The notes below the pieces were generated by a model. The model did not search any database and was not told the origin of the DNA. It worked only from the letters and a program-made list of their open reading frames with translations. A stretch of 22,758 nt of DNA from a virus: IMG/VR virus record IMGVR_UViG_3300025096_000146, positions 1 through 22,758 of that record; one strand, 5' to 3'. The translations under genes and the position numbers were made by a program. Below are positions 7,319-16,372 of the stretch, piece after piece. The number at the start of each line of letters is the position of its first letter. The stretch's first letter is position 1.

Positions 7319-8719
7319 TTATAATGATTCTATGTTATACAGAGCGTGAGACTCAGAGAGAGTTACTTCAAGACCGGATTCGGTCAGGATCATATCTTTC
7401 CTTAAGTCTTCATCGTCTGATTGAACATTAGAAATCACATGGGTGTCACGATTAACGCCATTTCCAACAAGCGGCCTATAAGCAACCTGACTCATATCAG
7501 CCATAAGCATGAAACCGGATGCGATACCACGGAAAAGTGGTTCCTTTACCAGATTCAAACGTCCATGAATGGTGTCAATAACCATAATGGAGTGACCGAA
7601 TGCGCCCTGACGGGAATCAAAGTTATACTGGTATGCTTGTGCAGGAGTACGAGAACTGCCTTCTGCGGCGTGGTTCAAAGAACCTGCCAAGAAAGTAGAA
7701 CTGCCCAGTTTATTAAAGAATGTAATAACCGGGAGACTGCAAAGTACCAATTTATCACTTGATCCGCCACGTGCGGGGTCAAAGATTACTTCTAAGTCGG
7801 AAAGCAGGCGATCATATGTAAACTCAGACTGAGCCGCAGTACGGTAGTAAGAGCTTCCAGAAGAGTATGAAAGTGCCGCATCAGATGCAGACGGGTTCAC
7901 ATTCTTCACAATATGACCAACAATGCCTTCGGTGTACTGAATGCCACCTACCCGGGCTTTTTGCCCGAATAGCATGGCCCGCTCAATATCAACCTTATGC
8001 TCACGTAATTTATCCGCCCAGATACGAGACCATTCGTCTGCGTATCCCCGGTATCGGGTAGCAATCGCTGTATTTGTCATCTCAGCCGCTGTCTTGAAAA
8101 TCTGGGTATACCCATAATTATCTTCAAGCTCGCTTGACCAGACATCAGGAGCACCAGAACCTTCTTCAAACGATGTGCCAATAATTTGACAACTATCGTC
8201 ATCAGCAAGAACATTATATCCGCTAACATTAGAGTTAGAGACATCAATGATCTTACCGGTGAAGGAAGATGTGGAGCCTAGATCAGAGACAGAAGAATCA
8301 ACACGGACAATAGTATGTCCGATACCAGCAGTACTGTCTACTGTGTTTACAACAAACACCATACCTTTGATCAGCCAGTCAACCGATGCGCCGCCACTCG
8401 TGTCAACCGTGAATGAGTAAGACGAACCTGCCGATACGGCAGAGCCACCATTCACAGCCGCCGCAAGCAAGAATGCACGGTCTGTCCAGTTTACCTTATT
8501 CCGATTTTCGAGATAACGGAATATGGGATCATCAGTAGGTGCCTTAGCTACCTTACTAAGGTAGACGAAAAATGGAGATTCCTCCGGTGCTAATTCAGCA
8601 ACACGGTCTCCAAAGTTATATAATCGTCTACGATCCGGAGCGGTACCTACGCCAGCAGAGGTTGTTGATGCGGTAATATCGCTGGACTTTAAAGTTCCAG
8701 CGTTATATGAAAGTGCCAT
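7319..8719 (-). CDS. major capsid protein
   Basis: A 466-aa protein. It opens with a GTLKSSDITASTTS segment, then RVAELAPEESPFFVYLSKVAKAPTDDPIFRYLENR, a typical N-arm and E-loop-like opening of an HK97-fold coat protein. The middle has helices (TYRGYADEWSRIWADKLREHKVDIERAMLFGQ). A later part shows the A-domain style EVIFDPARGGSSDKLVLCSLPVITFFNK and HSIMVIDTIHGRLNLVKEPLF. It sits directly after portal and scaffold in transcription order, which is the canonical place for the coat gene. A good Shine-Dalgarno (AGAGG) precedes the ATG. I assign it by size, order and overall pattern; no short motif is diagnostic. Confidence 0.9.
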   Translation of the reverse strand: MALSYNAGTLKSSDITASTTSAGVGTAPDRRRLYNFGDRVAELAPEESPFFVYLSKVAKAPTDDPIFRYLENRNKVNWTDRAFLLAAAVNGGSAVSAGSSYSFTVDTSGGASVDWLIKGMVFVVNTVDSTAGIGHTIVRVDSSVSDLGSTSSFTGKIIDVSNSNVSGYNVLADDDSCQIIGTSFEEGSGAPDVWSSELEDNYGYTQIFKTAAEMTNTAIATRYRGYADEWSRIWADKLREHKVDIERAMLFGQKARVGGIQYTEGIVGHIVKNVNPSASDAALSYSSGSSYYRTAAQSEFTYDRLLSDLEVIFDPARGGSSDKLVLCSLPVITFFNKLGSSTFLAGSLNHAAEGSSRTPAQAYQYNFDSRQGAFGHSIMVIDTIHGRLNLVKEPLFRGIASGFMLMADMSQVAYRPLVGNGVNRDTHVISNVQSDDEDLRKDMILTESGLEVTLSESHALYNIESL

Positions 8720-8749
8720 TTGTTACCTCTATTGTTTAGGATTTGTTAG

Positions 8750-9538
8750 TTAGGGAAGTGCCGTTCCACTACCGCTACCCATGATAGTATCCCAAATTTT
8801 GTCCTGATCGGACTTGGGAGACTCAGGGGCTTGTCCCTGAAGGACACCAGCAGTGCGTGGAGCTTGTCTTGCGGCACTTACCGCTTCCATTGTATCATTG
8901 TTTTCAACAGATGTCCCGTTCTGCATCTTGTAGAGCTTAACGAGGTTGGCAAGACCAACAGCTTCTTTTGGCTGTGTGGTGAATGTGAGAAAGTCACGGA
9001 TATCATTATCTGACATCTTATAAGTCCCCCGCAATTCACTAACAGTATTATTCATAGCCATTTCTGCCTGCATCTGTTGCTTTTCTTTTGCCATTTCGGA
9101 TCGAACCCTATCACTGATTCTTGCATCCACTTTACTGAATACATAATCATTTGTCTGAGTTCCCTCCTCGGCAATTTCCCAAGGATTAAAGTCGTCACTA
9201 GATAACGCCGTCTGCGAGTCCTGTGCACCCTGCGGATTGGCTATACCGTTTTGTATCAACTGAACAATATCGGGTCTCTGTTCCAGTAACTGACCTAAAG
9301 GTTCAAGCTGTTTCAACCTTGTATTATCGGCCTGAGCACGATCATACATGGACTGAAACTTCTTGGATTCCGCCTCATAGTCTACTGAAATAGTCCCTTC
9401 TTGCTGAGGTTCTACATACCCCTGCTCCGGCTGGGCCGGTTCCGGGGTTTCCTGATTAACGATATCCTCCACGAATGCAGTTTCACCGCTTCCGGGGTTC
9501 TCTAATGTTCCAACTTCCTGTTGTTCTAGTGTTTCCAT
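8750..9538 (-). CDS. capsid assembly scaffolding protein
   Basis: A 262-aa protein. The N-terminal 80 residues are acidic and low complexity (ETLEQQEVGTLENPGSGE, PEPAQPEQGYVEPQQEG). They are followed by a predicted coiled coil (AESKKFQSMYDRAQADNTRLKQLEPL) and another helical, charged stretch (VRSEMAKEKQQMQAEMAMNN). Acidic, helical, low-complexity proteins between portal and coat genes are scaffolding proteins, which assemble inside the procapsid and leave before or during packaging. The gap to the coat gene is 30 nt and to portal 21 nt. GGAGATATT lies just before the ATG. No protease motif is present, so it looks like a separate scaffold rather than a protease-scaffold fusion. Confidence 0.85.
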   Translation of the reverse strand: METLEQQEVGTLENPGSGETAFVEDIVNQETPEPAQPEQGYVEPQQEGTISVDYEAESKKFQSMYDRAQADNTRLKQLEPLGQLLEQRPDIVQLIQNGIANPQGAQDSQTALSSDDFNPWEIAEEGTQTNDYVFSKVDARISDRVRSEMAKEKQQMQAEMAMNNTVSELRGTYKMSDNDIRDFLTFTTQPKEAVGLANLVKLYKMQNGTSVENNDTMEAVSAARQAPRTAGVLQGQAPESPKSDQDKIWDTIMGSGSGTALP

Positions 9539-9559
9539 AATATCTCCAGTTAGATGTCT

Positions 9560-11590
9560 CTATGCTTCCGGGGCTGAACCGGCTTTTCTCTCAATGTCCT
9601 TGAGATTGTTAGCCAATTTCCCAACTTCGAGCTTCACCTCGTTTTCGAGTTTACTACGTTGTACCCTCCTGTCAGCTTTAGATTCCGAAGAAGTCTCAGA
9701 AAGGCGAGTCTTGAATTTCTCAACCTCGACACGCTTCCTGTCACTGACAGATTCTCTTTGGGCTGTCTGCAAGTCGCCCTGCAAATTCTTTAGTTGTTCT
9801 TCCATAGACTGAATCTGTTGCATCATCTTCTGCTTCTCATCTGTACGCTTCATGATTCCTTCTTTGTCAAATATTTCCGGATTCTTCTTCAATACTTCGT
9901 ATTTATCCACGATACCCATCTGGTAGGCTTCAAGATAAACACCAAGCTCTGCCCACTTATTGGAAGGCATGGTTGAACCCGGTTCAATTCTTATGTCGTG
10001 CTGATCTAGGAAATGACGGTCTTTCTTAATATCCATCACAGCACCGCTTACATCAGTATAATAATTAGCCATAACCTCAGTTATGTTGTTATTTGGCTGT
10101 GCAAGCCTGAAAATCTTTTTATGGGTATAATGACCCTTTGCCAGATTGTAAATTACTTTACCTAAACGATTTATGCTAAACTCTATATCTCTTAATTTGG
10201 ACTTTGGCCTTTCAGAGCCAAGAGCTATCATCCTTTCAGTACCCTTTACCGTCTCAGGAGCCTTCTCAGAAAAGCCATGCATCATTTCAGGGAGGCCAAA
10301 TATAAAGTCAATATAAAACTCTGACTGCTGTATAAGCTTATAAAACTCACCGGCTAAGGCCTGCGGAGCAGGATAATGGGGTTCACCCTGAGAAGAATCA
10401 ATTTCAATAACCGCATTTGGGTTAGCCCAATCCTGCTCCAACTGTCCGATATCATCAACGCTTCCAATAGGGACAAGTAACTTAAGTCCTGCAGAAGCCT
10501 GAGCGTGTGACAAGGCAAGAGACCATAACTTGTTTAAAAGCCTCTGCATTGGTCTGGCTCTGGAAACATCACTTTTAGGATAGGGAGTACCCGTCCATAT
10601 GTTGGGAAGGGGAATAATGGGGTACTCATCAGTATTTAAAATCTGTTCATATAAGACAATCTCACCAATGGTAGCGCAAACCTTAACACGGGTCTGTAAA
10701 ACTTCCACCACCTGAAAGGCACCCATCTCAAGAGCTTCCTGATTCTCCTGTGAGAAAACAGCGAACTCTTCCTGAGACAAAATTGTCTCTTCCTGAGACT
10801 GCGTGTCTATAACCCTGTAATAAGGAACCTTGACCTTGTAAAATCTTTCGAGTATCTGATATTTCTTAACTTCAAAATAATCCTTATCCTTAACCTCGGC
10901 AGGAGTAAAAACAGTCATGGAATTACGGTTCTGAGCTGATGGATAATCTTCTTCTTTATAAGAAAACCCGGAAAGCTTATGGATCAGACCGGGGATGGTC
11001 TCTCCAGTTTGAGGATCGGTCTGATCTCCCAATTCAGGGTAGAGGCCGATGACCTGATCGCCTGTGAGGATGGTCGAAAGGATAATGCCATCTGAATCAC
11101 TGAACCACCGGTCTCGTGATGAGGGAGATGCGTAGACCCTGAATGGATCAATATAGGTGAACCGGACATCGCCTCTACCAAAATCTGATTCGCTATCTAT
11201 GTAAGCATAGAAATAGCCCATTCCTGTTGTAGCATAATCCTGAATGGCCTGCTTTATCTGGGAGTCGCCATCCGATATCTGCCACACATAACCCATTACG
11301 GTTCTCCATAATGATGCTACCTGCACATCTGAATCTTCTCTGGGGGTGATTGTAAAGGCAGGCGGCCTAGATGTTAAAACGGCCTTAAACTTCTCTATAG
11401 CTGAAGATACCCGATCCATTGGTATGTCAGCCTGATTGCGCTGTGCTAATTCATTAGACTCATCAGTGGTGAAGTGATTACCAAGATAAAAATCAATATC
11501 TTTACGAGCTTCAGTATCCCAGTCAGTACGGGCATCACGCCACTGGCGGTACAACTCTTCATTATATAATGCTCTGGGGTCTTTATCCAC
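9560..11590 (-). CDS. portal protein (P22-like)
   Basis: A 676-aa protein, the usual size of a P22-type portal. The N-terminus reads ALYNEELYRQWRDARTDWDTEARKDIDFYLGNHFT, then IPMDRVSSAIEKFKAVLTSRPPAFTITPRE, typical of portals that start with a helix-rich clip and stem region. Later come a FGRGDVRFTYIDPFRVYASPSSRD wing segment and a P-rich stretch near PLPNIWTGTPYPKSDVSRARPMQRLLNKLWSLALSH. The last 100 residues form a long coiled coil (KQKMMQQIQSMEEQLKNLQG onward), the barrel-like tail. Translation starts with GTG: the frame overlaps the stop of the GYQxGG gene as TAGTG, with AAGGGG 9 nt upstream. It forms the dodecameric packaging channel and docks the terminase. Confidence 0.93.
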   Translation of the reverse strand: MDKDPRALYNEELYRQWRDARTDWDTEARKDIDFYLGNHFTTDESNELAQRNQADIPMDRVSSAIEKFKAVLTSRPPAFTITPREDSDVQVASLWRTVMGYVWQISDGDSQIKQAIQDYATTGMGYFYAYIDSESDFGRGDVRFTYIDPFRVYASPSSRDRWFSDSDGIILSTILTGDQVIGLYPELGDQTDPQTGETIPGLIHKLSGFSYKEEDYPSAQNRNSMTVFTPAEVKDKDYFEVKKYQILERFYKVKVPYYRVIDTQSQEETILSQEEFAVFSQENQEALEMGAFQVVEVLQTRVKVCATIGEIVLYEQILNTDEYPIIPLPNIWTGTPYPKSDVSRARPMQRLLNKLWSLALSHAQASAGLKLLVPIGSVDDIGQLEQDWANPNAVIEIDSSQGEPHYPAPQALAGEFYKLIQQSEFYIDFIFGLPEMMHGFSEKAPETVKGTERMIALGSERPKSKLRDIEFSINRLGKVIYNLAKGHYTHKKIFRLAQPNNNITEVMANYYTDVSGAVMDIKKDRHFLDQHDIRIEPGSTMPSNKWAELGVYLEAYQMGIVDKYEVLKKNPEIFDKEGIMKRTDEKQKMMQQIQSMEEQLKNLQGDLQTAQRESVSDRKRVEVEKFKTRLSETSSESKADRRVQRSKLENEVKLEVGKLANNLKDIERKAGSAPEA

Positions 11591-13608
11591 TAAAACATAC
11601 CCCTTATCATCTGACCCATGCTCGGTTTAACAGCATCTCTTATAAACGGCTTCTGATCTAAATACGGCTGAGGGTTAATACCTTCACTCTCTATCGCTTC
11701 AGAAGAACCGGATTGCTTCAAGGAATCAAGGAGCTGTATCAAGTCCAATGTATTTCTAGCCTTGGATACTGTATCCTGCTGAATTGACTTCTGCAACATC
11801 TCAGCCTTCATCATCCTTAACTGATCTATATCAGCATCAGACGGGCCCATAACTGAACCGGCGGGGGTTTGACCGGGTTGCATAATTTCATTAGGCTGTC
11901 TAGGTGCGGGCGGGCCAACAGGAACAGGGCCACCAGTTTGAAAACCTAACAGTCCACGCAATCCACGCCGTTGAGGCTGTTCTTCTTCTGGTGCTAAATA
12001 CTGCTCAATCATATCAAAAGGAATAGAGTCCTGAGGTGCAAAAGCCATTTGCTGACGTGCATCCATAGCCGCCTTTGTCTTTGATATGCCCATACGAGAA
12101 CTTCTTCCTTCTCCTCCATAATATCTCAAACCGCTACCTTCCCCAACTTGCTCAGCCGGGATAGATAAAACATTTCTCGTATTATAAAGGCCGTCATCAA
12201 CAGTCATTGCTGATTGATTAAAATCAGCCCCAGCCCCATATAAGGTCTTTTCCTGAACTTCACCTCCCGGTTGATAGCTGGCTAATCCGCCAGATTGATA
12301 GCCAGACTCACCACCCCAACTCACTTCTTTAAGATAGCCCGGGTTGGTTTTCTCTAAATGCGGTCTGTAAAAAGGGTCTGTAAGCAGGCTGTAATCAATC
12401 TTATCTATATTACCAGCCGTTATTGCGTCAGATAAATTCTTATGTATCTGATCCCTGTATAATACTTTTTTCTTCTTCGGCATCTCTGCAAGCTCTCTCT
12501 TGCTCATTGTATATGGTGACACATCAGCACCCGAAGTAGCATAACCCTTATAAGCCTCTATATTAGACAAGCCCGATAAAATCTTTTCTAACAAACCAAC
12601 TTCACCACCCGGTTGATAGCCAGTCCATCCGCCATCTTGGTAGCCATGTGGTACCTCTCTCCCAGAAGGGCTAATATCAGCTACATAACCTTTATGCTTC
12701 TTTCCCCAGACTCGGGTATCGGGGTATGAAACCTTTGCATATTGTGGGTATTTACCACCTAAAATCTCTTTAACCCCTTTCATCCCAATTTCATCAAATT
12801 CTATCATATCAGTAGTCCCGGGCAAAGGAAACTCATACTTGGCCCCAGCCTGCCTTTTCTTAGAAAGGTCTAATAGATGCTTAGTCCTTACTTTGTCAGG
12901 AATAGACTTAGCTATTTTCTTAGCAAATTTACCAGCAGTAGCCGCTTGGCCTGCAATCGGTATTGCCGCCGCCCCTGATAAACCCATTAGCGTCAATGCC
13001 TCTTTCCTCGATACAGGATCACCTGCAAGCAATGCTTCTCCGCCATATAAAGCAGTATTAATTAAATCAGGAACTATACCAAGGCCCGGAGCCATACCAG
13101 CAACATCAAGTCCGCTATGAATATAATCCATTACCGAACCGCCATTCTCATAGCCAGTCAATCCGCCAGTTTGATAACCAGATTCACCTCTATCTAAATT
13201 TAATTCACCAAGAACTTCTTCTTCTGGACTTGGTATATCTCTTTTGGGTGATTTGAAACCCTGCTCTAGTTCTATAAGTATCTGCTCTTCTGGACTTAAA
13301 ACCGTTGAGTCCCTACCCGGGAGAGGGGCTTCTTTAAAATAATCTTTAAACATCCTAGGGAGTAAACTGGTAACAATCCCACCAGATTGATAGCCGCCCA
13401 TCTGAACCTGTCCGCCGCCATACATTGATTTCATATTCTCCAACATAGCCATGTGTTTGATCTTATCAATCGCAGAATGACCACCTTCTTTAGGAAGATT
13501 GTTAATTTTATGAAGAAAGGGTAGTCCAATCATATCAACGGCCTCTTTTCTAACAACAAACTCACCGGGGGTGAGCCTTGCTTTAATAGTGTCTGTAGTC
13601 TCGGGCAT
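11590..13608 (-). CDS. GYQxGG-repeat virion protein with pre-toxin-like middle
   Basis: A 672-aa protein. It opens with KARLTPGEFVVRKEAVDMIG, a motif common near the ends of phage tail tape-measure and internal virion proteins. Eight YQxGG-type units (YQSGG, YQTGG, YENGG, YQDGG, YQPGG, FQTGG) are spread along it and mark boundaries between variable segments. One inner part, about residues 160-230, is glycine/alanine-rich and hydrophobic (VAGMAPGLGIVPDLINTALYGGEALLAGD, then AAAIPIAGQAATAGKFAKK), like the pre-toxin segments that precede effector domains. It could be an internal ejection protein that inserts into membranes, or a short tape measure. It is TAATG-coupled to the endolysin upstream and overlaps portal. 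The function is inferred, not shown. Confidence 0.7.
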   Translation of the reverse strand: MPETTDTIKARLTPGEFVVRKEAVDMIGLPFLHKINNLPKEGGHSAIDKIKHMAMLENMKSMYGGGQVQMGGYQSGGIVTSLLPRMFKDYFKEAPLPGRDSTVLSPEEQILIELEQGFKSPKRDIPSPEEEVLGELNLDRGESGYQTGGLTGYENGGSVMDYIHSGLDVAGMAPGLGIVPDLINTALYGGEALLAGDPVSRKEALTLMGLSGAAAIPIAGQAATAGKFAKKIAKSIPDKVRTKHLLDLSKKRQAGAKYEFPLPGTTDMIEFDEIGMKGVKEILGGKYPQYAKVSYPDTRVWGKKHKGYVADISPSGREVPHGYQDGGWTGYQPGGEVGLLEKILSGLSNIEAYKGYATSGADVSPYTMSKRELAEMPKKKKVLYRDQIHKNLSDAITAGNIDKIDYSLLTDPFYRPHLEKTNPGYLKEVSWGGESGYQSGGLASYQPGGEVQEKTLYGAGADFNQSAMTVDDGLYNTRNVLSIPAEQVGEGSGLRYYGGEGRSSRMGISKTKAAMDARQQMAFAPQDSIPFDMIEQYLAPEEEQPQRRGLRGLLGFQTGGPVPVGPPAPRQPNEIMQPGQTPAGSVMGPSDADIDQLRMMKAEMLQKSIQQDTVSKARNTLDLIQLLDSLKQSGSSEAIESEGINPQPYLDQKPFIRDAVKPSMGQMIRGMF

Positions 13609-14000
13609 TATTTCCTAATCTCAAAATGCGGAAAATCGTCAAAGCGATTATCCATTACCTGAAAATCCTGATCCCAGTCACCGCCCCATCTTAGACGAAG
13701 GCCCATCCCACGAGCAATGCCAAGAACGAACCCGGCAAAGAGAGTCTGCCGCTCCCTGTCTTCCCAATTAACAGGGTAAGGGGTAACATCCACGGCTTTA
13801 GAAGGGTCAGCATTATGCCTGCCATCAGGATACCTAACTTTAGTACGTCCCTCATCATAAAGTTTGTTTTGCCTTTCCTTGCTACGATGTCCCTCTAAAA
13901 TAGAACAGTCAACGTGCTTAATCACCTCATTAAACACGCCCTGCAACTTCTCATCACAAGTTGCAAGCCTTTCTTTTGACCGCTTAGAGTATCGTGGCAT
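13608..14000 (-). CDS. M15-family peptidase endolysin (L-Ala-D-Glu / D-Ala type)
   Basis: A 130-aa single-domain protein. The segment SILEGHRSKERQNKLYDEGRTK matches the opening of M15 peptidases, where Arg of GHRS contacts substrate. His-62 in GRHNADPSKAVDV, Asp-71 and His-125 in DDFPHFEI are the expected zinc ligands, and Asp-122 (DxxH) is the likely catalytic base. These enzymes cleave peptide bonds in the peptidoglycan stem and lyse the host. There is no signal peptide, so a membrane protein must let it out. The start has no strong Shine-Dalgarno and lies 55 nt after the large terminase stop. It is at the usual length for phage endolysins of this class. Confidence 0.9.
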   Translation of the reverse strand: MPRYSKRSKERLATCDEKLQGVFNEVIKHVDCSILEGHRSKERQNKLYDEGRTKVRYPDGRHNADPSKAVDVTPYPVNWEDRERQTLFAGFVLGIARGMGLRLRWGGDWDQDFQVMDNRFDDFPHFEIRK

Positions 14001-14055
14001 AGTTGTAATTATCTGCGGTATCTTACCAATAAATAGATATAATGTGCAACGGTGT

Positions 14056-15654
14056 TCATGCTCTAGCTCCAGTTACCCAGTTATAAGACCTAGATAAGAC
14101 TCCAATGCGTGGTGACTCAATATCCCGGTTTAAAGTATCAACCTTTGTTTTTGTGCTCTTCGGGGGTTTAGCAAAGTAGTCAGCATAATATAAACCATCC
14201 ATTAAATCGTCATTTCTCGGCTTGGGGTGCTCAAAGAACTCATCCACCAATTCTGTCATATGCCTCTGTATGTAAAGCTTTTTCGAGTTGACAATGGGGC
14301 CAAGTGATGTTTCAAGCCGATCTTCCTTCTTTATCCTAGGCGGAGGCTTAACACCCTTGAACATACCGGGCATCAATCTCTTTTCCTTTGCTGAAAGCCT
14401 AGTTACCATATCCCTTACCATTTCCTGTGCCGCCACTGTTTCAATCGTAACCCGGCGGACAGGAGAGTACTTATTAGCAAGTTCAATGATCTTAGGAGGA
14501 ATATCAAAAGTAGGGATACGCTCACGAAAGTACTCCAGAACATAACGGTTTTTATCAGAGTCAATACCCATAACCATGATAACCTGATAATCTGAGGTCT
14601 CTGTGGCTGTTGCCGCAAGGTCAACGCCAATGTAAATATTAAGGGGCGTAGCGTCTTCACCGTCAATTAGATAGTTGAATCCGCCTTTGTTCTTAACACT
14701 GCCGTTGTAATGCTGGATACGGTCAATCTTAAATGATGCGTTAGAAATGTCTCGGGCATCGTTCATATACTCCTGTGCAAATTTATTAACAAGTCCAGCT
14801 TCAATGAACTCCCGTTTCTTAGATTCCAGCTTTTCTACTGAAAACTGCTCAGGCCAGATAGATTTACCATCCTCAATAGCCCTGTGAAACACAACGTCCC
14901 AAGGATACAATCTTCCGTCCTTCTTGGCATTCTTATAGCCGTCTACAACCATCTGTAGAAAACTATCATAATGGACAATAGTACCGCATAACCATATGGA
15001 GCCCTCATTGCCCGGGGTCTCCTCCAAAGCAGGGTAAACAGTGGACACGATCCACTTCTTGATCTCCGACCTTCTCTCCGGTGTTTTGGTGTTTAATTCA
15101 GATTCAAAGTCATCAAGGATAATACCCGTGTAGCGAACATCAACCTCGGCACGGCCCCTCAGTCTCTGTGATGTCCCTTTAGCAATTACCCGGTCTCCTT
15201 TGGGAGTTACAATATCTTTTTCTGTCCAACGCTTGCCAGCACTGCTACCATCCATATTTCCGAAGTAATACTTTAATTTTTTATTTACTTCAAAGTGATT
15301 TCTTAAATATTTTAAGTGATCAATGGATTGACTTTGTTCTTCTGAAACCCAAGCCATAAAATGCTGTTCATCGTCACCGGCAAAGCAAAGCTTATGCATA
15401 ATGGCGGCTTTTGACAAGATGGACTTGCCAAAGCCACGGGGCATGATAATGCAGGTTCTGCTCCCCGGTTTTGTTGATATGAGTTTTTCAGCTACATCAA
15501 AGTGAAAATTGGGGGAATTTGACTTATGCATGAAGTCATTAGGCAGAAATGCCCTGCCAAAGTAAATAAGGCTCTTATAGGCATTGGCAAGAACCTCGTC
15601 CCTTTCCTGCATATCAGAAGGGCCGGGGATAATGTTAAAATTATCTGGCATCAT
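14056..15654 (-). CDS. terL: terminase large subunit
   Basis: A 532-aa DNA-packaging motor. The ATPase part has a deviant Walker A, PRGFGKS at residues 72-78, and Walker B with catalytic Glu, GIILDDFE at 177-184, then a coupling motif region near WLCGTIVHYD (221-230). The nuclease part is RNase H-like: YIGVDLAATA with Asp-345, TIETVAAQ with Glu-405, and DDLMDGLYYA with Asp-486, fitting a three-acid metal site. It pumps DNA into the procapsid through the portal and cuts concatemers. The start overlaps the 109-aa gene by 14 nt and lacks an obvious Shine-Dalgarno, so it is probably coupled. The stop overlaps a 16-codon reading frame of no clear value. Confidence 0.96.
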   Translation of the reverse strand: MMPDNFNIIPGPSDMQERDEVLANAYKSLIYFGRAFLPNDFMHKSNSPNFHFDVAEKLISTKPGSRTCIIMPRGFGKSILSKAAIMHKLCFAGDDEQHFMAWVSEEQSQSIDHLKYLRNHFEVNKKLKYYFGNMDGSSAGKRWTEKDIVTPKGDRVIAKGTSQRLRGRAEVDVRYTGIILDDFESELNTKTPERRSEIKKWIVSTVYPALEETPGNEGSIWLCGTIVHYDSFLQMVVDGYKNAKKDGRLYPWDVVFHRAIEDGKSIWPEQFSVEKLESKKREFIEAGLVNKFAQEYMNDARDISNASFKIDRIQHYNGSVKNKGGFNYLIDGEDATPLNIYIGVDLAATATETSDYQVIMVMGIDSDKNRYVLEYFRERIPTFDIPPKIIELANKYSPVRRVTIETVAAQEMVRDMVTRLSAKEKRLMPGMFKGVKPPPRIKKEDRLETSLGPIVNSKKLYIQRHMTELVDEFFEHPKPRNDDLMDGLYYADYFAKPPKSTKTKVDTLNRDIESPRIGVLSRSYNWVTGARA

Positions 15655-15970
15655 CTAGGCCGTCTAAATATTCCTGACGCATTACATCGTGGATAAGAAC
15701 CTCCGAAGCTGAAGCGGGCTCATCATTCTTGGTATCCCACCACATAACATCCGGCTTGTCTACAGAAGGGTCTGTTCCCGGTACAAACCTGTTTGGGTGA
15801 AGATCATGCTTATACCTTGAGTCCCAATGCTGAAAACGCTTAGGGATGGGATGGTTCTCATCATAAGCCTTACGATAGTCATAAAAATGCATAGGATTGT
15901 CCGGATTAGGATCATATCCGTGTATCCTTACAACTTTGCCCCACCAGTCCTGAAAATCCCTGTCTGTCAT
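15641..15970 (-). CDS. conserved phage protein of the DYRKAYD/HPN type
   Basis: A 109-aa protein. It reads HFYDYRKAYDENHPIPKRFQ, then HWDSRYKHDLHPNRFVPG, a pattern of Tyr/Asp/Arg and Trp/His/Pro repeated in small phage proteins beside terminase genes. I recognise the pattern but no molecular role is established. The C-terminus is acidic. There is no membrane segment or enzyme motif. It overlaps the large terminase by 14 nt and the upstream TM gene by 1 nt (TAATG), so the genes are coupled, which points to packaging or lysis. An assembly factor or terminase partner is possible, but this is inference. Confidence 0.75.
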   Translation of the reverse strand: MTDRDFQDWWGKVVRIHGYDPNPDNPMHFYDYRKAYDENHPIPKRFQHWDSRYKHDLHPNRFVPGTDPSVDKPDVMWWDTKNDEPASASEVLIHDVMRQEYLDGLDDAR

Positions 15971-16290
15971 TACTTCCTCCCGTTTATCCTTGATACGCTT
16001 CCCTTAATCTCCATGAGAACATCGGACATATCATTAACTTCCTTTACTAAATCTTCATGGCGGCGATCTCTCGTCTCATCAGAACGGTTCCACCTGTCCA
16101 AGAACTTAATCACAATACTCTCAATATTGGAAATCCTTACAGACTGTTCTTCGTTTTCAACCTTAAGGTTCTCAAGTGCCTCAGCCTGATCATTAGCCCT
16201 CTTGCTCATAGAATAAACCAAAAACATAAACATAGCACCCACAACGCCTATCATCCCAGCTTCTGAATAAAGTGTTAGAAATTCCTTCAT
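15970..16290 (-). CDS. single-TM coiled-coil membrane protein (holin- or spanin-like)
   Basis: A 106-aa protein. One hydrophobic segment lies at residues 11-29 (AGMIGVVGAMFMFLVYSM), followed by an alpha-helical, coiled-coil-like body (ANDQAEALENLKVENEEQSVRISNIESIV) and a basic end. The shape, a TM anchor with a long polar coiled coil, is seen in holin-like and inner-membrane spanin-like proteins. It sits in a run of four small membrane or mini-proteins near the M15 endolysin, so a lysis job is likely. GAGG lies 11 nt before the ATG. Topology and exact lysis role cannot be read from the sequence. Confidence 0.75.
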   Translation of the reverse strand: MKEFLTLYSEAGMIGVVGAMFMFLVYSMSKRANDQAEALENLKVENEEQSVRISNIESIVIKFLDRWNRSDETRDRRHEDLVKEVNDMSDVLMEIKGSVSRINGRK

Positions 16291-16295
16291 TTACT

Positions 16296-16367
16296 TTAAT
16301 TCCTCGGCAAATCGCCATGAATACTAACATAGTGGTTAATCTTTGCCAAAATCTCACTCCAAGACAT
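16296..16367 (-). CDS. 23-aa mini-protein filling a lysis-cluster gap
   Basis: A frame MSWSEILAKINHYVSIHGDL followed by three residues and TAA. It fits exactly between two TM genes, with 5-nt gaps on both sides, and its last codons carry the Shine-Dalgarno of the next gene. The residues alternate hydrophobic and polar in a helix-like way. The ribosome site is weak (AAGTAAAAGCC). The neat packing supports a real gene, but 23 codons could occur by chance; conservation would settle it. Confidence 0.4.
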   Translation of the reverse strand: MSWSEILAKINHYVSIHGDLPRN

Positions 16368-16372
16368 GGCTT

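Noticed and set aside
7421-7762. 113-codon plus-strand frame opposite the coat gene
   Set aside because: Shadow of the well-supported coat gene with no ribosome site or domain.
14009-14059. 16-codon frame after the large terminase (ATGA overlap)
   Set aside because: Too short to support; it has a fitting overlap but no ribosome site and no recognisable peptide.
14415-14666. 83-codon minus-strand frame inside the large terminase
   Set aside because: Out-of-frame reading of a conserved nuclease domain, with odd composition and no ribosome site.
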